Below are positions 8,491 through 18,552 of a stretch of DNA of 64,000 nucleotides, in pieces. Source of the stretch: Corynebacterium frankenforstense (GTDB taxonomy: Bacteria; Actinomycetota; Actinomycetes; Mycobacteriales; Mycobacteriaceae). The position numbers were made by a program, and so were the translations under genes. The notes under the pieces were generated by a model. It saw nothing but the letters and a program-made list of their open reading frames with translations. It was not told the DNA's origin and did not search any database. Numbering within the stretch: the first letter of the stretch is position 1; every line of letters starts with the position of its first letter. Where the stretch lies: positions 62,001 to 126,000 of the forward strand of contig NZ_JASODI010000001.1 in assembly GCF_030211955.1 (NCBI RefSeq), given 5' to 3'.

Positions 8491-10137
8491 TCAGGAGATG
8501 GTCTCCTTGAGGGTGTCGGCGCGGATGCCGATCAGGATCAGCCCGCAGACCAGGGCGATGGGGGCGAGCAGCAGGAAGATCGGGGTCAGCGCGTCGTTGT
8601 AGCTGGACTCGATGGCGATCATGATCGGCTCGGGAAGCGAGTTGACCAGGTCCGGGGTCAGCCGCGCGCTGTCGATCTGCGGCAGCTGGCCGCCGGCGGC
8701 CGCGCCCGCCTGGCCCATCGAGGCCATGGCCTCGGGGATGCGCTCGGCGAGCAGGTCCTTCAGCTTGTCCACGAACAGGCCGCCGACCAGGGCCGCGCCG
8801 ACCGAGCCGCCGATCTGGCGGAAGAAGTTGTTCGCGGCGGTGACGGTGCCGACCTCGCGGACGGCGAAGGAGTTCTGCACGATGAGCACCAGCACCTGCA
8901 TGGCGCAGCCGATGCCGAAGCCGAAGACGAAGATGCGCAGGCCCACGCCGGTCAGGCTGGTCTCGCGGTCCAGGCGCGACATCAGGACCAGCCCGGCGGT
9001 GACGATGAACATGCCCACGATCGGGAAGACCTTGTAGTTGCCGGTGCGCGAGACCAGGCCGCCGACGGCGATCGAGGTGCCCATGACACCGACCATCATC
9101 CAGATCAGCATCAGCCCGGCCGCGGTCGGGGACAGGCCGTGGACCATCTGCAGGTAGGTGGGGAAGTAGGCCAGCGAGCCGAACATGAAGACGCCGATGC
9201 CGAAGCCGGCGACGGTGGTCAGCACGAAGTTGCGGTTGGCGAACAGCCGCATCGGCACCAGCGGGTCCTCCGCGCGCAGCTCGACGAAGACGAAGAGCGC
9301 GCCGACGACGACGAAGGTCACGATCAGCCCGATGATCACCGGATCCGACCACTCGTACTCGTTGCCGCCCCAGGTGGTCACGAGCACCAGGGCCGCGGTG
9401 GCGATCGCCATGGTCGCGGTGCCCGCCCAGTCGAGGTTGAGGCGGCGCTCGCGCTCGGGCAGGCGCAGCAGGAAGGCGACCGCCACGATCGAGACCAGAC
9501 CCAGCGGGACGTTGAGCCACAGGCCCCAGCGCCAGCCGGGGCCGTCGGTGAACCAGCCGCCGAGCACCGGGCCGAGCACCGAGGAGACGGCGAAGGCCGA
9601 GCCCATGATGCCCATGTACTTGCCGCGCTCGCGAGGGGTGGTCACCTCGGCCGTGATGGCCTGCGAGAGGATCATCATGCCGCCGCCGGAGATGCCCTGC
9701 AGCACGCGGGCGACGATGAGCACGGCCATCGAGTTGGCGAACCCGCCGAGCAGGGAACCGAGGACGAACAGGGCGTTGGCGAAGACAAACAGGCCCTTGC
9801 GCCCGATCTGGTCGCCCAGCTTGCCGAAGATCGGCAGCGAGATGGTCTGGCCGAGCAGGAAGCCGGTGATCACCCAGCTCATGTGCTCCACGCCGCCGAG
9901 CTCGCCGACGATGGTCGGCAGGGCGGTGGAGAAGATCATCTGGCCCAGCGAGCTCATCAGCATGGAGAGCATCAGCGAGGCGATGATCCAGGGCAGCAGG
10001 CGGCGGGTCTCGGCGGGGATGCCGGAGGGGTGCGTGGCCTCGGGGGTGGTGGACGTGGCGGCGGCGGTGTCGGGCATGCGGTCGCCGGCGTCGTGCTTGG
10101 CGACGGTCGCGGTATCGGCTGGGTCAGTGGTGCTCAC
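8491..10137 (-). CDS. MFS drug exporter, DHA2 (14-TM) family
   Basis: A 548-residue inner-membrane proton antiporter. A roughly 45-residue Thr/Ala-rich cytosolic N-terminus precedes the first helix (LPWIIASLMLSMLMSSLGQ). Motif A appears as GKLGDQIGRKGLF, and motif C, which marks antiporters, as AVSSVLGPVLGGWF. Fourteen hydrophobic segments and a long loop with GQAGAAAGGQLPQID near the C-terminus fit the QacA/EmrB group. Its start overlaps the end of the upstream TetR gene by 14 bp, so the two form one operon and the regulator very probably controls the pump. Substrates cannot be read from sequence. Confidence 0.9.
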   Translation of the reverse strand: MSTTDPADTATVAKHDAGDRMPDTAAATSTTPEATHPSGIPAETRRLLPWIIASLMLSMLMSSLGQMIFSTALPTIVGELGGVEHMSWVITGFLLGQTISLPIFGKLGDQIGRKGLFVFANALFVLGSLLGGFANSMAVLIVARVLQGISGGGMMILSQAITAEVTTPRERGKYMGIMGSAFAVSSVLGPVLGGWFTDGPGWRWGLWLNVPLGLVSIVAVAFLLRLPERERRLNLDWAGTATMAIATAALVLVTTWGGNEYEWSDPVIIGLIVTFVVVGALFVFVELRAEDPLVPMRLFANRNFVLTTVAGFGIGVFMFGSLAYFPTYLQMVHGLSPTAAGLMLIWMMVGVMGTSIAVGGLVSRTGNYKVFPIVGMFIVTAGLVLMSRLDRETSLTGVGLRIFVFGFGIGCAMQVLVLIVQNSFAVREVGTVTAANNFFRQIGGSVGAALVGGLFVDKLKDLLAERIPEAMASMGQAGAAAGGQLPQIDSARLTPDLVNSLPEPIMIAIESSYNDALTPIFLLLAPIALVCGLILIGIRADTLKETIS

Positions 10138-10861
10138 CGGTGGCCTCCTTTCGGGTCTCGGGGGAAGTGTTCTGGTTGTTCTGTGTGGCCGGGTCGGGCG
10201 CGGCGTCGGGGCCGGGGCGCAGCGAGAGACGCAGCAGGTTGCGCAGCGCCTCGCGGCAGGTGGGCTTGAGGTCCTCGAGCACGCTGTCCGGCTGCCGGAT
10301 CCAGGCGTGCATGCCGACTCGGAGCGCGGTGCCGCACAGCGCCACCGCGTACAGCGCCTCCTGCTCGACCGGCATGTCGGGGGCCGAACGGGCCCCGGGG
10401 TGACGCTCGAGGAAGGCCGTCATGATCCCCGCGTAGGCGGAGTACAGTTCCGGGTCCCGGTAGTACCTCTGGATCACCGAGCCCGGGGCCTGACGGTTGA
10501 GGATCTTGCGGCGCTTGATCACCTGCAGGCTGGGGGCGCGTCCCTTGGGGGCGGCCGCCAGCACCGAGCAGTCGAAGTAGAAGTACAGCAGGTCGACCAG
10601 TGGCTCGGCGTGCTCCGCCTCGATGAAGGCGGTGCCCGCGTCCTCGGAGGGCGGCTCGAGCGGCAGCCCGTAGACGGCCGTCTCCTTGGAGTCGACGTAG
10701 TTGAAGAAGGTGCGACGGGCGATGCCGGCGACCTCGCAGATCTCGTCGACCGTGACGCAGTCGAAGCCGCGCTCGAGGACGAGCGCGGTCGCCGCGTCCT
10801 CGATCGCGTCGAAGGTCGCCCGCCGCTTCGTCTCGCGCAGGCTCAGGTTCTCATCGGTCAC
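10124..10861 (-). CDS. TetR-family transcriptional regulator
   Basis: A 245-residue repressor. The N-terminal TetR helix-turn-helix runs from about residue 14 to 60 (FDAIEDAATALVLERGF, then TVDEICEVAGIARRTFFNYV). The rest is a poorly conserved helical ligand-binding domain. It is the first gene of an operon with the DHA2 exporter. The short gap upstream contains several palindromic GTGCA/TGCAC elements that are candidate operators for autoregulation. Confidence 0.9.
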   Translation of the reverse strand: MTDENLSLRETKRRATFDAIEDAATALVLERGFDCVTVDEICEVAGIARRTFFNYVDSKETAVYGLPLEPPSEDAGTAFIEAEHAEPLVDLLYFYFDCSVLAAAPKGRAPSLQVIKRRKILNRQAPGSVIQRYYRDPELYSAYAGIMTAFLERHPGARSAPDMPVEQEALYAVALCGTALRVGMHAWIRQPDSVLEDLKPTCREALRNLLRLSLRPGPDAAPDPATQNNQNTSPETRKEATGEHH

Positions 10862-10883
10862 GGCGGACCAACTTAGTGCTATC

Positions 10884-10907
10884 AGTGCACTGGGTGCAAG
10901 TATGCAC
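10884..10907. promoter_or_regulatory. Putative TetR operator
   Basis: Two neighbouring palindromes lie just upstream of the tetR start: AGTGCACT (10884-10891) and GTGCA-AGTA-TGCAC (10894-10907). More GTGCA half-sites follow to about 10945. A clustered half-site array of this kind next to a TetR gene is a likely binding region; the assignment is inference. Confidence 0.5.
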
Positions 10908-10957
10908 GCGGTGCATGTTTACGGTGCAGGTCAGAGGCTGTGCATCGCGCACAGAGA

Positions 10958-10993
10958 GACCCGTCCCGGCCGCGGGTGCGGTCGGGACGGGTC
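10958..10993 (-). terminator. Terminator of fumC
   Basis: Eleven-bp arms GACCCGTCCCG (10958-10968) and CGGGACGGGTC (10983-10993) lie 34 bp after the fumC stop. On the minus strand the hairpin is followed by TCTCT. Confidence 0.8.
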
Positions 10994-11026
10994 CGGTCGT
11001 GCTCTGTGCCGCTCAGCGGCGGGGGA

Positions 11027-12430
11027 TCACTCGTCGCGGTCGGTGTTGCACATGCTCAGCACGTCGAGGCGCCTGTCCAGCTCCTCCTCGGTGAGGTTCT
11101 CGCCGTCGACGAAGCCGAGGTCGATGACGGCCTGGCGCACGGTGATCTTCTCGTGCAGGGCGTGCTTGGCGGCCTTGGCGGCGTTCTCGTAGCCGATCGC
11201 CGAGTTCAGCGGGGTGACGATCGAGGTCGAGGACTCCGCGAAGTGACGCATGCGCTCCACGTTCGGCTCGATGCCGTCGACGCAGTTCTCCGCGAAGATG
11301 CGGGCGACGTTGGACAGCAGGCGGGCGGACTCGAGCACGTTGCGCGCCATCATCGGGATGAAGACGTTGAGCTCGAAGTGGCCCTGGGAGCCACCGAAGG
11401 CGACGGCGGCGTCGTTGCCGATGACCTGGGCGGCGACCTGGGTGGCCGACTCGCACAGCACCGGGTTGACCTTGCCCGGCATGATCGAGGAGCCCGGCTG
11501 CAGGTCCTTGAGGTGGATCTCGGCCAGGCCGGTCAGCGGGCCGGAGCCCATCAGGCGGATGTCGTTGGCGATCTTGTTCAGGGAGACCGCGATGGTGCGC
11601 ATCGCGCCGGAGTACTCGACCAGGGCGTCACGGGCGGCCTGCGCCTCGAAGTGGTTGCGGGCCTCGCGCAGCTGCTCCAGGCCGGTGAGCTTCTTGAGCT
11701 CCTCGGTGACCTTCGCGCCGAAGTCGGCGGAGGTGTTCAGGCCGGTGCCGGTGGCGGTGCCGCCGATGGCCAGCTCACCCAGGCGCGGCAGGGTGGCCTC
11801 GACGCGCTCGATGCCGGCGGCGATCTGGTGGGCGTAGCCGCTGAACTCCTGGCCCAGGGTGACCGGGGTGGCGTCCATGAGGTGGGTGCGACCGGACTTG
11901 ACGATCTCCTCCCACTCGTGGGCCTTCTTGTCCAGGGAGTCGTGCAGGACCTTCAGAGCCGGGATCAGGTGGTTGACGGCCGACTCGGTCGCGGCGACGT
12001 GGGTCGCGGTCGGGAAGGTGTCGTTGGAGGACTGACCCATGTTGACGTGGTCGTTCGGGTGGATCTCGACGCCGTTGTTGTGCGCGATCGACGCGATGAC
12101 CTCGTTGGTGTTCATGTTCGACGAGGTGCCCGAACCGGTCTGGAAGACGTCGATGGGGAACTGGTCGTCGTGCTCGTTGCCGGCGATCTCGCGGGCGGCG
12201 GCGATGATCGCGTCGGCCTTCTCGGCGTCCAGGGCGCCGGAGGCCTTGTTGACCTCGGCGCAGGCGGCCTTCAGCAGGCCGAGCGCGCGGATCTGGGTCG
12301 CCTCGAGGCCGCGGCCCGAGACCGGGAAGTTCTGCACCGCGCGCTGGGTCTGCGCACGCCACAGAGCGTCGACGGGCACCTTGACCTCACCCATCGTGTC
12401 GTGCTCGATGCGGTATTCCTGATCTGCCAT
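11027..12430 (-). CDS. fumC: Fumarate hydratase, class II
   Basis: Interconverts fumarate and L-malate in the TCA cycle; oxygen-stable homotetramer with no Fe-S cluster. 467 residues from [19 protein letters not shown], which is the usual corynebacterial N-terminus; an upstream in-frame ATG at 12451 would add seven residues. The signature [11 protein letters not shown] is present, with the active-site region [13 protein letters not shown] and the His-bearing [11 protein letters not shown] large hairpin upstream separates it from glpX, so it probably has its own promoter. Confidence 0.96.
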   Translation of the reverse strand: MADQEYRIEHDTMGEVKVPVDALWRAQTQRAVQNFPVSGRGLEATQIRALGLLKAACAEVNKASGALDAEKADAIIAAAREIAGNEHDDQFPIDVFQTGSGTSSNMNTNEVIASIAHNNGVEIHPNDHVNMGQSSNDTFPTATHVAATESAVNHLIPALKVLHDSLDKKAHEWEEIVKSGRTHLMDATPVTLGQEFSGYAHQIAAGIERVEATLPRLGELAIGGTATGTGLNTSADFGAKVTEELKKLTGLEQLREARNHFEAQAARDALVEYSGAMRTIAVSLNKIANDIRLMGSGPLTGLAEIHLKDLQPGSSIMPGKVNPVLCESATQVAAQVIGNDAAVAFGGSQGHFELNVFIPMMARNVLESARLLSNVARIFAENCVDGIEPNVERMRHFAESSTSIVTPLNSAIGYENAAKAAKHALHEKITVRQAVIDLGFVDGENLTEEELDRRLDVLSMCNTDRDE

Positions 12431-12515
12431 GACTGTCTCAACCACTTTCATCTGCTGGTGTTAGTTAAGTATGTGGTCCGGTGCGCTCACCGACGGGGGA
12501 GCGCCGGGCGTGGCA

Positions 12516-12557
12516 CCGGGTCCGACGCGGGGCCTATAGCCCCGGTGTCGGACCCGG
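12516..12557 (-). terminator. Terminator between glpX and fumC
   Basis: Long imperfect arms at 12516-12533 (CCGGGTCCGAC...) and 12539-12557 (...GTCGGACCCGG) with a six-base loop follow the glpX stop by about 20 bp. There is no clear U-run, so it may work as a strong hairpin only. Confidence 0.7.
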
Positions 12558-12577
12558 GATCCAGTGTGCCCGAAAAC

Positions 12578-13609
12578 TCAGGCGTTCGGGTCGGAGTAGT
12601 CGACCACGGCGTACTCCTGCAGCTTCTTGAGCAGGTGACGCGACTCGACGTAGCGCACCGTGCCGGACTTGGAGCGCATGACCACCGAACGGGTGGTGGC
12701 GCCGGCGTTGCGGTAGGTCACGCCGCGCAGCATGTCGCCGTTGGTCACGCCGGTGGCGGCGAAGTAGCAGTTGTCGGAGGTGACCAGGTCGTTGGTGGTC
12801 AGCACGCGGCCCAGGTCGTGGCCGGCGTTGCGGGCCTTGGCGGCCTCCTCGTCGTTGCGCGGGGCCAGGATGCCCTGGATCTCGCCGCCCATCGACTTCA
12901 TGGCGCAGGCGGTGATGATGCCCTCCGGGGTACCGCCGGTGCCCATGCAGATGTCGACCGAGTTGAAGGTCGTGTCCTGGGCGGCGGCGACGGAACCGGC
13001 GACGTCGCCGTCGGAGATCAGACGCACCTTGGCGCCGGCGCGGCGGATCTCGGCGATGAGGTCCTTGTGGCGCGGGCGGTCCAGCACGACGACGTTGACC
13101 TCGGAGGGGCGGATGCCCTTGGCCTTGGCCACGGCGTTGATGTTGTGCGCGACCGGGGCCTCGATGTCGATGGAGCCGGCGGCCTCCGGGCCCACGGCGA
13201 TCTTCTTCATGTAGAACACCGCGGACGGGTCGTACATGGTGCCGCGCTCGGCGGCGGCGATCACGGAGATGGCGTTCTGGCGGCCCTCAGCCATCAGGGT
13301 CGTGCCGTCGACCGGGTCCACGGCGATGTCGACCTCGGCGCCGAAGCCGGTGCCGACCTCCTCGCCGTTGAACAGCATCGGGGCCTCGTCCTTCTCGCCC
13401 TCGCCGATGACGACGACGCCCTTCATGGTCACCGAGTTGATCAGGGCGCGCATCGCGTCGACGGCGGCGCCGTCGCCCTCGTTCTTCATCCCGCGGCCCA
13501 CCCAGCGGCCCGAGGCCAGCGCGGCCGCCTCGGTGACGCGGACGAGCTCCATGGCGAGGTTGCGGTCGGGGGCCTCGTGGCCCTCAGTGCCGTGCTTTTC
13601 GGTGGTCAT
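12578..13609 (-). CDS. glpX: Fructose-1,6-bisphosphatase, class II
   Basis: Hydrolyses fructose-1,6-bisphosphate to fructose-6-phosphate in gluconeogenesis; metal-dependent and cytosolic. 343 residues. The Li-sensitive phosphatase core is seen as [11 protein letters not shown] and [13 protein letters not shown], followed by the class II pattern [22 protein letters not shown]. The ATG at 13609 has an excellent AGGAGG ribosome binding site nine bases upstream. It is divergent from the DUF4245 gene and is followed by fumC, the standard corynebacterial order. Confidence 0.96.
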   Translation of the reverse strand: MTTEKHGTEGHEAPDRNLAMELVRVTEAAALASGRWVGRGMKNEGDGAAVDAMRALINSVTMKGVVVIGEGEKDEAPMLFNGEEVGTGFGAEVDIAVDPVDGTTLMAEGRQNAISVIAAAERGTMYDPSAVFYMKKIAVGPEAAGSIDIEAPVAHNINAVAKAKGIRPSEVNVVVLDRPRHKDLIAEIRRAGAKVRLISDGDVAGSVAAAQDTTFNSVDICMGTGGTPEGIITACAMKSMGGEIQGILAPRNDEEAAKARNAGHDLGRVLTTNDLVTSDNCYFAATGVTNGDMLRGVTYRNAGATTRSVVMRSKSGTVRYVESRHLLKKLQEYAVVDYSDPNA

Positions 13610-13847
13610 ACTGGCAATTCCTCCTGGGAGACCGGTTCTTGGGTACCACTTATATTGTTGCACTTTCCGGGGCGGAACCGGAGTGACGTGCACCCCTGGA
13701 ATAGGGCAGTGCCGTGAATGCCACCGTCGGTCGCGCGTGCGTGCTCTCCCACGGGTGCGGTCATACGGAGTCTGTGAGTACTGTCTGCACACACCCCTGA
13801 GGTGGGCGGCTGCGGCCGTGTCCCGCGGACATGCGATACTTGGGCAC

Positions 13848-14492
13848 GTGTCGGAGAAACCCAGGATCTTCAACGGAACGCGGGACATGGTCCTCACCCT
13901 CGTGGTGATGGGCGTGATCATCGTCCTCGCGGTCGCGCCGACCGGTATGTGCTCCTTCGAGCCGGGCCGCCCCGAGAACGGGCCGGTCCGCGAGGTCGAC
14001 GCGGGGACCTTCCTGCACATGGAGGCCGCGAGCCTGGGCGTGCCCGTGCGCGACCCCGGCGTCCCCGAGGGCTGGACGCCGAACTCCGCGCGCCGCGGCA
14101 CCGCCGGCGGCGAGGAGGCCGCCGTGACCGGCTACATCACCGCCGACGAGGGTTACCTGCAGCTGACCCAGACCGGCGCCTCCGAGCAGGACGCCGCCGC
14201 CACCGAGGGACGCGAGAAGACCGGCGAGCGCGAGGTCGCGGGCGTCACCGTCTCCGTCTACGCGGCTGACAGCGACGAGGTCCGCGACATCTGGGCGATC
14301 GACCTGGGCCAGACCCGCGCGCTGATCAGCGGCGCGGCCCCCGAGCCCGACTGGGAGACGCTCACCGAGGCCGTCGCGAAAGCCCCGGTCATCGACCAGA
14401 ACCCCGGCGCGGAGACCGGCGGGGGCGCCGCCGACGGGCAGGCCCCGGCCGCCGCGAACACCGAAGCGGGGAGAGCCAGTCCTGACGGGTAG
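13848..14492 (+). CDS. DUF4245 membrane-anchored protein
   Basis: A 214-residue protein with one N-terminal transmembrane helix (residues about 12-32, [17 protein letters not shown]) and an extracytoplasmic domain matching the DUF4245 pattern ([36 protein letters not shown]). The tail is Gly/Ala-rich. The GTG at 13848 lies eight bases after a GATACT -10-like box (13835-13840), so the mRNA may be leaderless. It is conserved next to glpX in this genus; function unknown. Confidence 0.8.
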   Translation: MSEKPRIFNGTRDMVLTLVVMGVIIVLAVAPTGMCSFEPGRPENGPVREVDAGTFLHMEAASLGVPVRDPGVPEGWTPNSARRGTAGGEEAAVTGYITADEGYLQLTQTGASEQDAAATEGREKTGEREVAGVTVSVYAADSDEVRDIWAIDLGQTRALISGAAPEPDWETLTEAVAKAPVIDQNPGAETGGGAADGQAPAAANTEAGRASPDG

Positions 14493-14564
14493 GCACGGGA
14501 TCCCGCGCAACGCTGCGGGAGTTCACAGGGCCACACTCAGCCCGCACACAGGTCCGGGAGCACA

Positions 14565-15677
14565 ATGGAGAGCATGCGTTTGACGTCCAGGTCCGCGACC
14601 CCCGTCGGCTTCCGCCGTCGGCGGCGCCGCGTGGCCGTCCTTGTGCCGCTGGTCGCACTCGGTGTGATCAGCGTCGGCGGCGTCGTGGCGCTGGTCCGCA
14701 ATGACACCCTGACCTCGGCCCGCGGCGAGGAACCCGAGTCACTGGCCGTCGGTTCCCTGGTCGCGCCCACCGAACGCGGCGCCGCCGGGGCCGAGCAGGA
14801 GCCCGACGACGCCGGCCACGGCACCGGGGTCCTGCGCGCGGGCTCCGTCGGCGCGGACCCGACCGCCGCCGGCGGCGCGATGGCCACGGTGACCGTCAGC
14901 GCGGTCGATTTCCTGGAGTCCCTCGACGACGTCCAGCGCGCCCAGCTGACCGGCCGCGGCCTGGACACCCGGGAGCTCGACGGCCGCCAGCTGGCCGCCG
15001 GCAAGCGGCTCGCGCGCGTGCTGGTCAGCGACGACGCCTACTCCGCGCTCTCCGAGAGCGGCGACGGGGACGCCAGCGACGACCTGCGCCTGCGGATGAG
15101 CGGCGACCCGCTCGACGGCGACGCCTGGTCGGTGCGCGCCGACGGGGAGTCCCTCGACGTCGGCGCGGCCGTCGACCCGAAGCGCAGCACCGTCACCGTC
15201 GCCCCGGCCCGGGCCAGCTACACCGCGGCGGACAACGGCCGCGGCGCGGAGCCGCGCAACCCGGTGCTGGGCATGTACGGCTCGGCCTTCGCCTTCTTCA
15301 ACTCGCTGACCCACGAGCAGCGCTCGGCCGTCTACCAGAACTCCACGCCCGAGGCCTCCGACTGCCTCGAGGACGTCTCTTGCACCCGCCCCGAGGTCGA
15401 CGGGCTCAAGGGCAGCGAACTCAACGACGCCCAGAAGCACCTGCTGCTCGACATGGTCGCCGACTGGGTCGACCTGACCTCGCAGAAGTCCGGCAAGGCG
15501 GTGCTGCGCGAGTTCACCGCGGACATCGACTCCGTCTCCGTCGAGTGGTCGGGCTCCACCGTCTACGACCTGTCCCAGGGCGGCGGCATCGGCCTGCGCC
15601 TGAAGGGCTCGCCCGGCTACTTCGAGTTCGCAAACTCCGACTGGACCGCCGCGCGCAGCGTCTACCTGCGCGGCTGA
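14565..15677 (+). CDS. DUF3500-like exported protein
   Basis: A 370-residue protein with an Arg-rich start (FRRRRRRVAVLVPLVALGVI) and one N-terminal hydrophobic helix, so it is either anchored or secreted. The mature part has two repeats of the DUF3500 theme (FLESLDDVQRAQL and FFNSLTHEQRSAVY), a GLKGSELNDAQKHLLLDM segment and a C-terminal VEWSGSTVYDLS with a GYFEF strand. The family function is unknown. GGGAG precedes the ATG; a second ATG three codons in is also possible. It follows the DUF4245 gene by 72 bp. Confidence 0.65.
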   Translation: MESMRLTSRSATPVGFRRRRRRVAVLVPLVALGVISVGGVVALVRNDTLTSARGEEPESLAVGSLVAPTERGAAGAEQEPDDAGHGTGVLRAGSVGADPTAAGGAMATVTVSAVDFLESLDDVQRAQLTGRGLDTRELDGRQLAAGKRLARVLVSDDAYSALSESGDGDASDDLRLRMSGDPLDGDAWSVRADGESLDVGAAVDPKRSTVTVAPARASYTAADNGRGAEPRNPVLGMYGSAFAFFNSLTHEQRSAVYQNSTPEASDCLEDVSCTRPEVDGLKGSELNDAQKHLLLDMVADWVDLTSQKSGKAVLREFTADIDSVSVEWSGSTVYDLSQGGGIGLRLKGSPGYFEFANSDWTAARSVYLRG

Positions 15678-15698
15678 GCGGCCCGCCCCCCCTCAGAC

Positions 15699-15730
15699 AG
15701 ATTGACGACGCCGCGCGTGCGGCGCCGTTT
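15699..15730. terminator. Terminator-like hairpin containing motif copy 2
   Basis: The 18-bp motif at 15699-15716 supplies the left arm (GACGCCGC) of a hairpin closed by GCGGCGCC, followed by GTTTTCGTC. It lies between the converging DUF3500-like gene and xseB and can serve the plus-strand gene. Confidence 0.7.
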
Positions 15731-15739
15731 TCGTCTTTG

Positions 15740-16081
15740 TTACTGCTGCGCGTTCGCCCCGGTGCTCTGCGCGCCCGCGCCGCCCTCCTGCCCGGCGCCG
15801 TCGCGGCGGGAAAGGGCGTCCTCGACCTTCTTGGAGGCCCGCGCGAGCTGGCGCTCGCAGTGGCCGGCCAGCTCCTCGGCGCGCTCCCAGTAGCGCAGGG
15901 ACTCGTCCAAGCTCATCTGGCCGAGCTCGAGGATCTTGACGATCTCGACGAGCTGGTCGCGCGCGGTCTCGTAGTTGAGCTGGTCGACCGGCGGGAAGGC
16001 GTCCTCGCCGGGCTCGCCGGTGCCGAAGGCGTCGCGGTTGGCGTGCTGCTGGTTGGGCTGGTTGGCGTTCGGCTGGGTCAT
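15740..16081 (-). CDS. xseB: Exodeoxyribonuclease VII small subunit
   Basis: Small structural subunit of exonuclease VII, which degrades single-stranded DNA. 113 residues, longer than the usual 70-80 because of a Gln/Asn-rich N-terminus ([11 protein letters not shown]) and a Gly/Ala tail. The core [27 protein letters not shown] is diagnostic, followed by [19 protein letters not shown]. It lies downstream of xseA on the same strand with 54 bp between them. Confidence 0.92.
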   Translation of the reverse strand: MTQPNANQPNQQHANRDAFGTGEPGEDAFPPVDQLNYETARDQLVEIVKILELGQMSLDESLRYWERAEELAGHCERQLARASKKVEDALSRRDGAGQEGGAGAQSTGANAQQ

Positions 16082-16102
16082 CGTGGTTCTCCTCTGGAAG
16101 TT

Positions 16103-16155
16103 GGCGGGGCGGGTCAGTCGGCGGGGCGGGGCGGGTCAGTCGGCGGGGCGGGTGG
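16103..16155. repeat. 22-bp tandem repeat across the xseA stop codon
   Basis: GGGTCAGTCGGCGGGGCGG occurs at 16111-16129 and 16133-16151, with part of a further unit upstream. The second copy contains the xseA stop and last codons, so the xseA tail has been duplicated into the gap before xseB. Confidence 0.8.
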
Positions 16156-17377
16156 ACATGCCGGCGGCGGTGATCGAGCCGTCGGTGACCCGGATGCGCA
16201 GCTGGCTTCCGGGCGGGGCTTGGCCGATCTCGGTGACCACCTCCGGCGGGGTGCCGTCGCGCGGGACGACCTGGACCACCGAGTAACCGCGGGCCAGCGT
16301 GGCGGCCGGGCCGAGCGTGGCCACCCGGGCGCGCAGCCCGGTGACCCGCTCGCGCTCGCGGGCGAGCAGCTGGCTGATGTCGCGGCGGGCCAGGTCGAGT
16401 GCGCGGCCGATCTCCTCGCGCCGGGTCTCGATCGGGGTCATCGGGTTAGCCAGCACCGGCCGCGAGCGCAGCTGGGCGAGGCCTCGCTCCTCGCGGCGCA
16501 CCCAGTTGCGCAGGGCGGCCGCCGCCCGGGCGCGGGCCTCTGCGAGCAGGTCGCGCTCGGCGGCGACATCCGGGACCACGCGCTTGGCCGCGTCGGTGGG
16601 TGTGGCCGCGCGCAGGTCGGCGACGTTGTCGAGCACCGGGTGGTCCGGTTCGTGGCCGATCGCGGAGACGACCGGGGTGCCGGCGGCCGCCACGGCGCGC
16701 TGCAGGGCCTCCTCGGAAAACGGCAGCAGGTCCTCGACCGAGCCGCCGCCGCGGGCGATGATGATGACGTCGACCTCCGGGTCGGCGTCGAGGGTGCGCA
16801 GCGCCTCGATGACCTTCGGCGCGGCGTCGGCGCCCTGCACGGGCGTGTGCACCGTGCGGAAGGCGACCTCGGGCCAGCGGTCCTCGGCCACCGAGCGCAC
16901 GTCGCGCTCGGCGGCGGAGTCGCGCGAGGTGATCAAGCCGATGAGCTGCGGCAGGTACGGAAGCCGGCGCTTGCGGGAGGGGTCGAACAGCCCCTCGGCG
17001 GCCAGCTGGTTGCGCAGCGCCTCGATGCGGGCGAGCAGCTCGCCCACGCCGACGGGACGGATCTCGGTGGTCCACAGCGAAAACTCGCCGCGCCCCGCGT
17101 AGAAGGCGGGTTTACCGCGCACGACGACCCGCGCGCCGTCGTCAAGCGGCATCGGCGAGTCGCGCACGAGCTTGGCCGGGCACGTCAGCTTCACGCTGGC
17201 CTGGCGCTCGGTGTCGCGCAGCGTAAGGTAGGCCAGCTTCCAGTTCGGCTTCGCGGCGACCTGGGTGAGCTGACCTTCGACCCAGATCGTGCCCATCCGC
17301 TCGACCCAGCCCTTGACCATGTCGTTGAGCCGGCTGACGGGGACCGGCCGTTCGGCGCTGGTGACCATTTTGCCCAT
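16136..17377 (-). CDS. xseA: Exodeoxyribonuclease VII large subunit
   Basis: Catalytic subunit of exonuclease VII. 413 residues. The N-terminal OB fold ([14 protein letters not shown], [15 protein letters not shown]) is followed by the nuclease domain with [32 protein letters not shown] and [14 protein letters not shown] (the family usually has GHETD, so the Glu-Pro-Asp here is a mild deviation). A helical segment and the C-terminal ARGYSVV complete it. The start at 17377 lacks a clear ribosome binding site; ATG 17368 is an alternative. It is divergent from ispH. Confidence 0.95.
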   Translation of the reverse strand: MGKMVTSAERPVPVSRLNDMVKGWVERMGTIWVEGQLTQVAAKPNWKLAYLTLRDTERQASVKLTCPAKLVRDSPMPLDDGARVVVRGKPAFYAGRGEFSLWTTEIRPVGVGELLARIEALRNQLAAEGLFDPSRKRRLPYLPQLIGLITSRDSAAERDVRSVAEDRWPEVAFRTVHTPVQGADAAPKVIEALRTLDADPEVDVIIIARGGGSVEDLLPFSEEALQRAVAAAGTPVVSAIGHEPDHPVLDNVADLRAATPTDAAKRVVPDVAAERDLLAEARARAAAALRNWVRREERGLAQLRSRPVLANPMTPIETRREEIGRALDLARRDISQLLARERERVTGLRARVATLGPAATLARGYSVVQVVPRDGTPPEVVTEIGQAPPGSQLRIRVTDGSITAAGMSTRPAD

Positions 17378-17527
17378 GGCGCAGAGTCTATCGCCGCCGC
17401 GCGACGGCCCGCCGGGCGCACCGGAGCGGCCGGTGGAAGACGCCACGGACGGGTGTGAGGCTGTGGATAACCGGACCCGCGCGCTGTGCGTTGTGCCCCG
17501 TGGACAGGGCTGGGTACGGTGGGGCGC

Positions 17528-18514
17528 ATGAGTGAAGGAGACAAGCAGGTGCTGCTCGCCGCGCCCCGCGGCTACTGCGCGGGTGTCGACCGTGCGGTGG
17601 AGACCGTGGAGAAGGCGCTGGAGAAGTACGGCGCCCCCGTGTACGTGCGCAAGGAGATCGTGCACAACCGCTACGTGGTGGACACGCTGGCCGAACGCGG
17701 GGTCATCTTCGTCGACGAGACCGACGAGGTCCCCGAGGGCGCCCACCTGGTCTTCTCCGCCCACGGCGTCAGCCCCGCGGTGCGCGACTCGGCCGACGGG
17801 CTGCAGCTGCGCACCCTGGACGCGACCTGTCCGCTGGTGACCAAGGTCCACAACGAGGTCAAGCGCTTCGCCCGCGACGGCTACCACATCCTGCTCATCG
17901 GGCATGAGGGCCACGAGGAAGTCGAGGGCACCGCGGGTGAGGCCCCGGAGGTCACCCACCTTGTCGACGGCGTCGAGGGCGTGGCGAAGCTCCCGGACTT
18001 CCTCGACGACGAGAAGCTGATCTGGCTGTCCCAGACCACGCTGTCGGTCGACGAGACCCTGCAGATCCGCCAGGAGCTGCACCGGCGCTTCCCGCAGCTG
18101 GAGGACCCGCCGAGCGACGACATCTGCTACGCCACCCAGAACCGCCAGGTCGCCGTCAAGGCGATCGCGGAGCGCTGCGAGCTGATGATCGTCGTCGGCT
18201 CCCAGAACTCCTCGAACTCGAAGCGTCTGGTGGAGGTCGCCCTGCAGGCCGGCGCAGAGGACGCCCACCTGATCGACTACGCCGAGCAGATCGACCCGGC
18301 GTGGCTCGAGGGCGTCACGACCGTCGGCGTGACCTCGGGGGCGAGCGTGCCGGAGATCCTGGTGCGCACCGTCGTCGAGCGCCTGGGGGAGTACGGCTTC
18401 GGCGGGGTCGAGGAGGTCACCACGGCCTCCGAGACGATCACCTTCGCGCTGCCGCGTGACCTGCGTCCGGCGCGCACCCGCAAGGGCGCGGCCCGGGCGG
18501 CCCAGTCCTCCTAG
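17528..18514 (+). CDS. ispH: 4-hydroxy-3-methylbut-2-enyl diphosphate reductase
   Basis: Last step of the MEP isoprenoid pathway: HMBPP to IPP and DMAPP, using a [4Fe-4S] cluster. 328 residues. The three cluster cysteines are in [25 protein letters not shown] and [11 protein letters not shown]. The catalytic Glu region FSAHGVSP is present. The ATG at 17528 is used here, but a GTG at 17549 follows AAGGAG (17534-17539) and begins just before LLAAPRGYC, so it may be the real start. Confidence 0.95.
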   Translation: MSEGDKQVLLAAPRGYCAGVDRAVETVEKALEKYGAPVYVRKEIVHNRYVVDTLAERGVIFVDETDEVPEGAHLVFSAHGVSPAVRDSADGLQLRTLDATCPLVTKVHNEVKRFARDGYHILLIGHEGHEEVEGTAGEAPEVTHLVDGVEGVAKLPDFLDDEKLIWLSQTTLSVDETLQIRQELHRRFPQLEDPPSDDICYATQNRQVAVKAIAERCELMIVVGSQNSSNSKRLVEVALQAGAEDAHLIDYAEQIDPAWLEGVTTVGVTSGASVPEILVRTVVERLGEYGFGGVEEVTTASETITFALPRDLRPARTRKGAARAAQSS

Positions 18515-18552
18515 GGACTCCGGGGGCCTGCGCCTCCCGGGCCCCTTGAGGC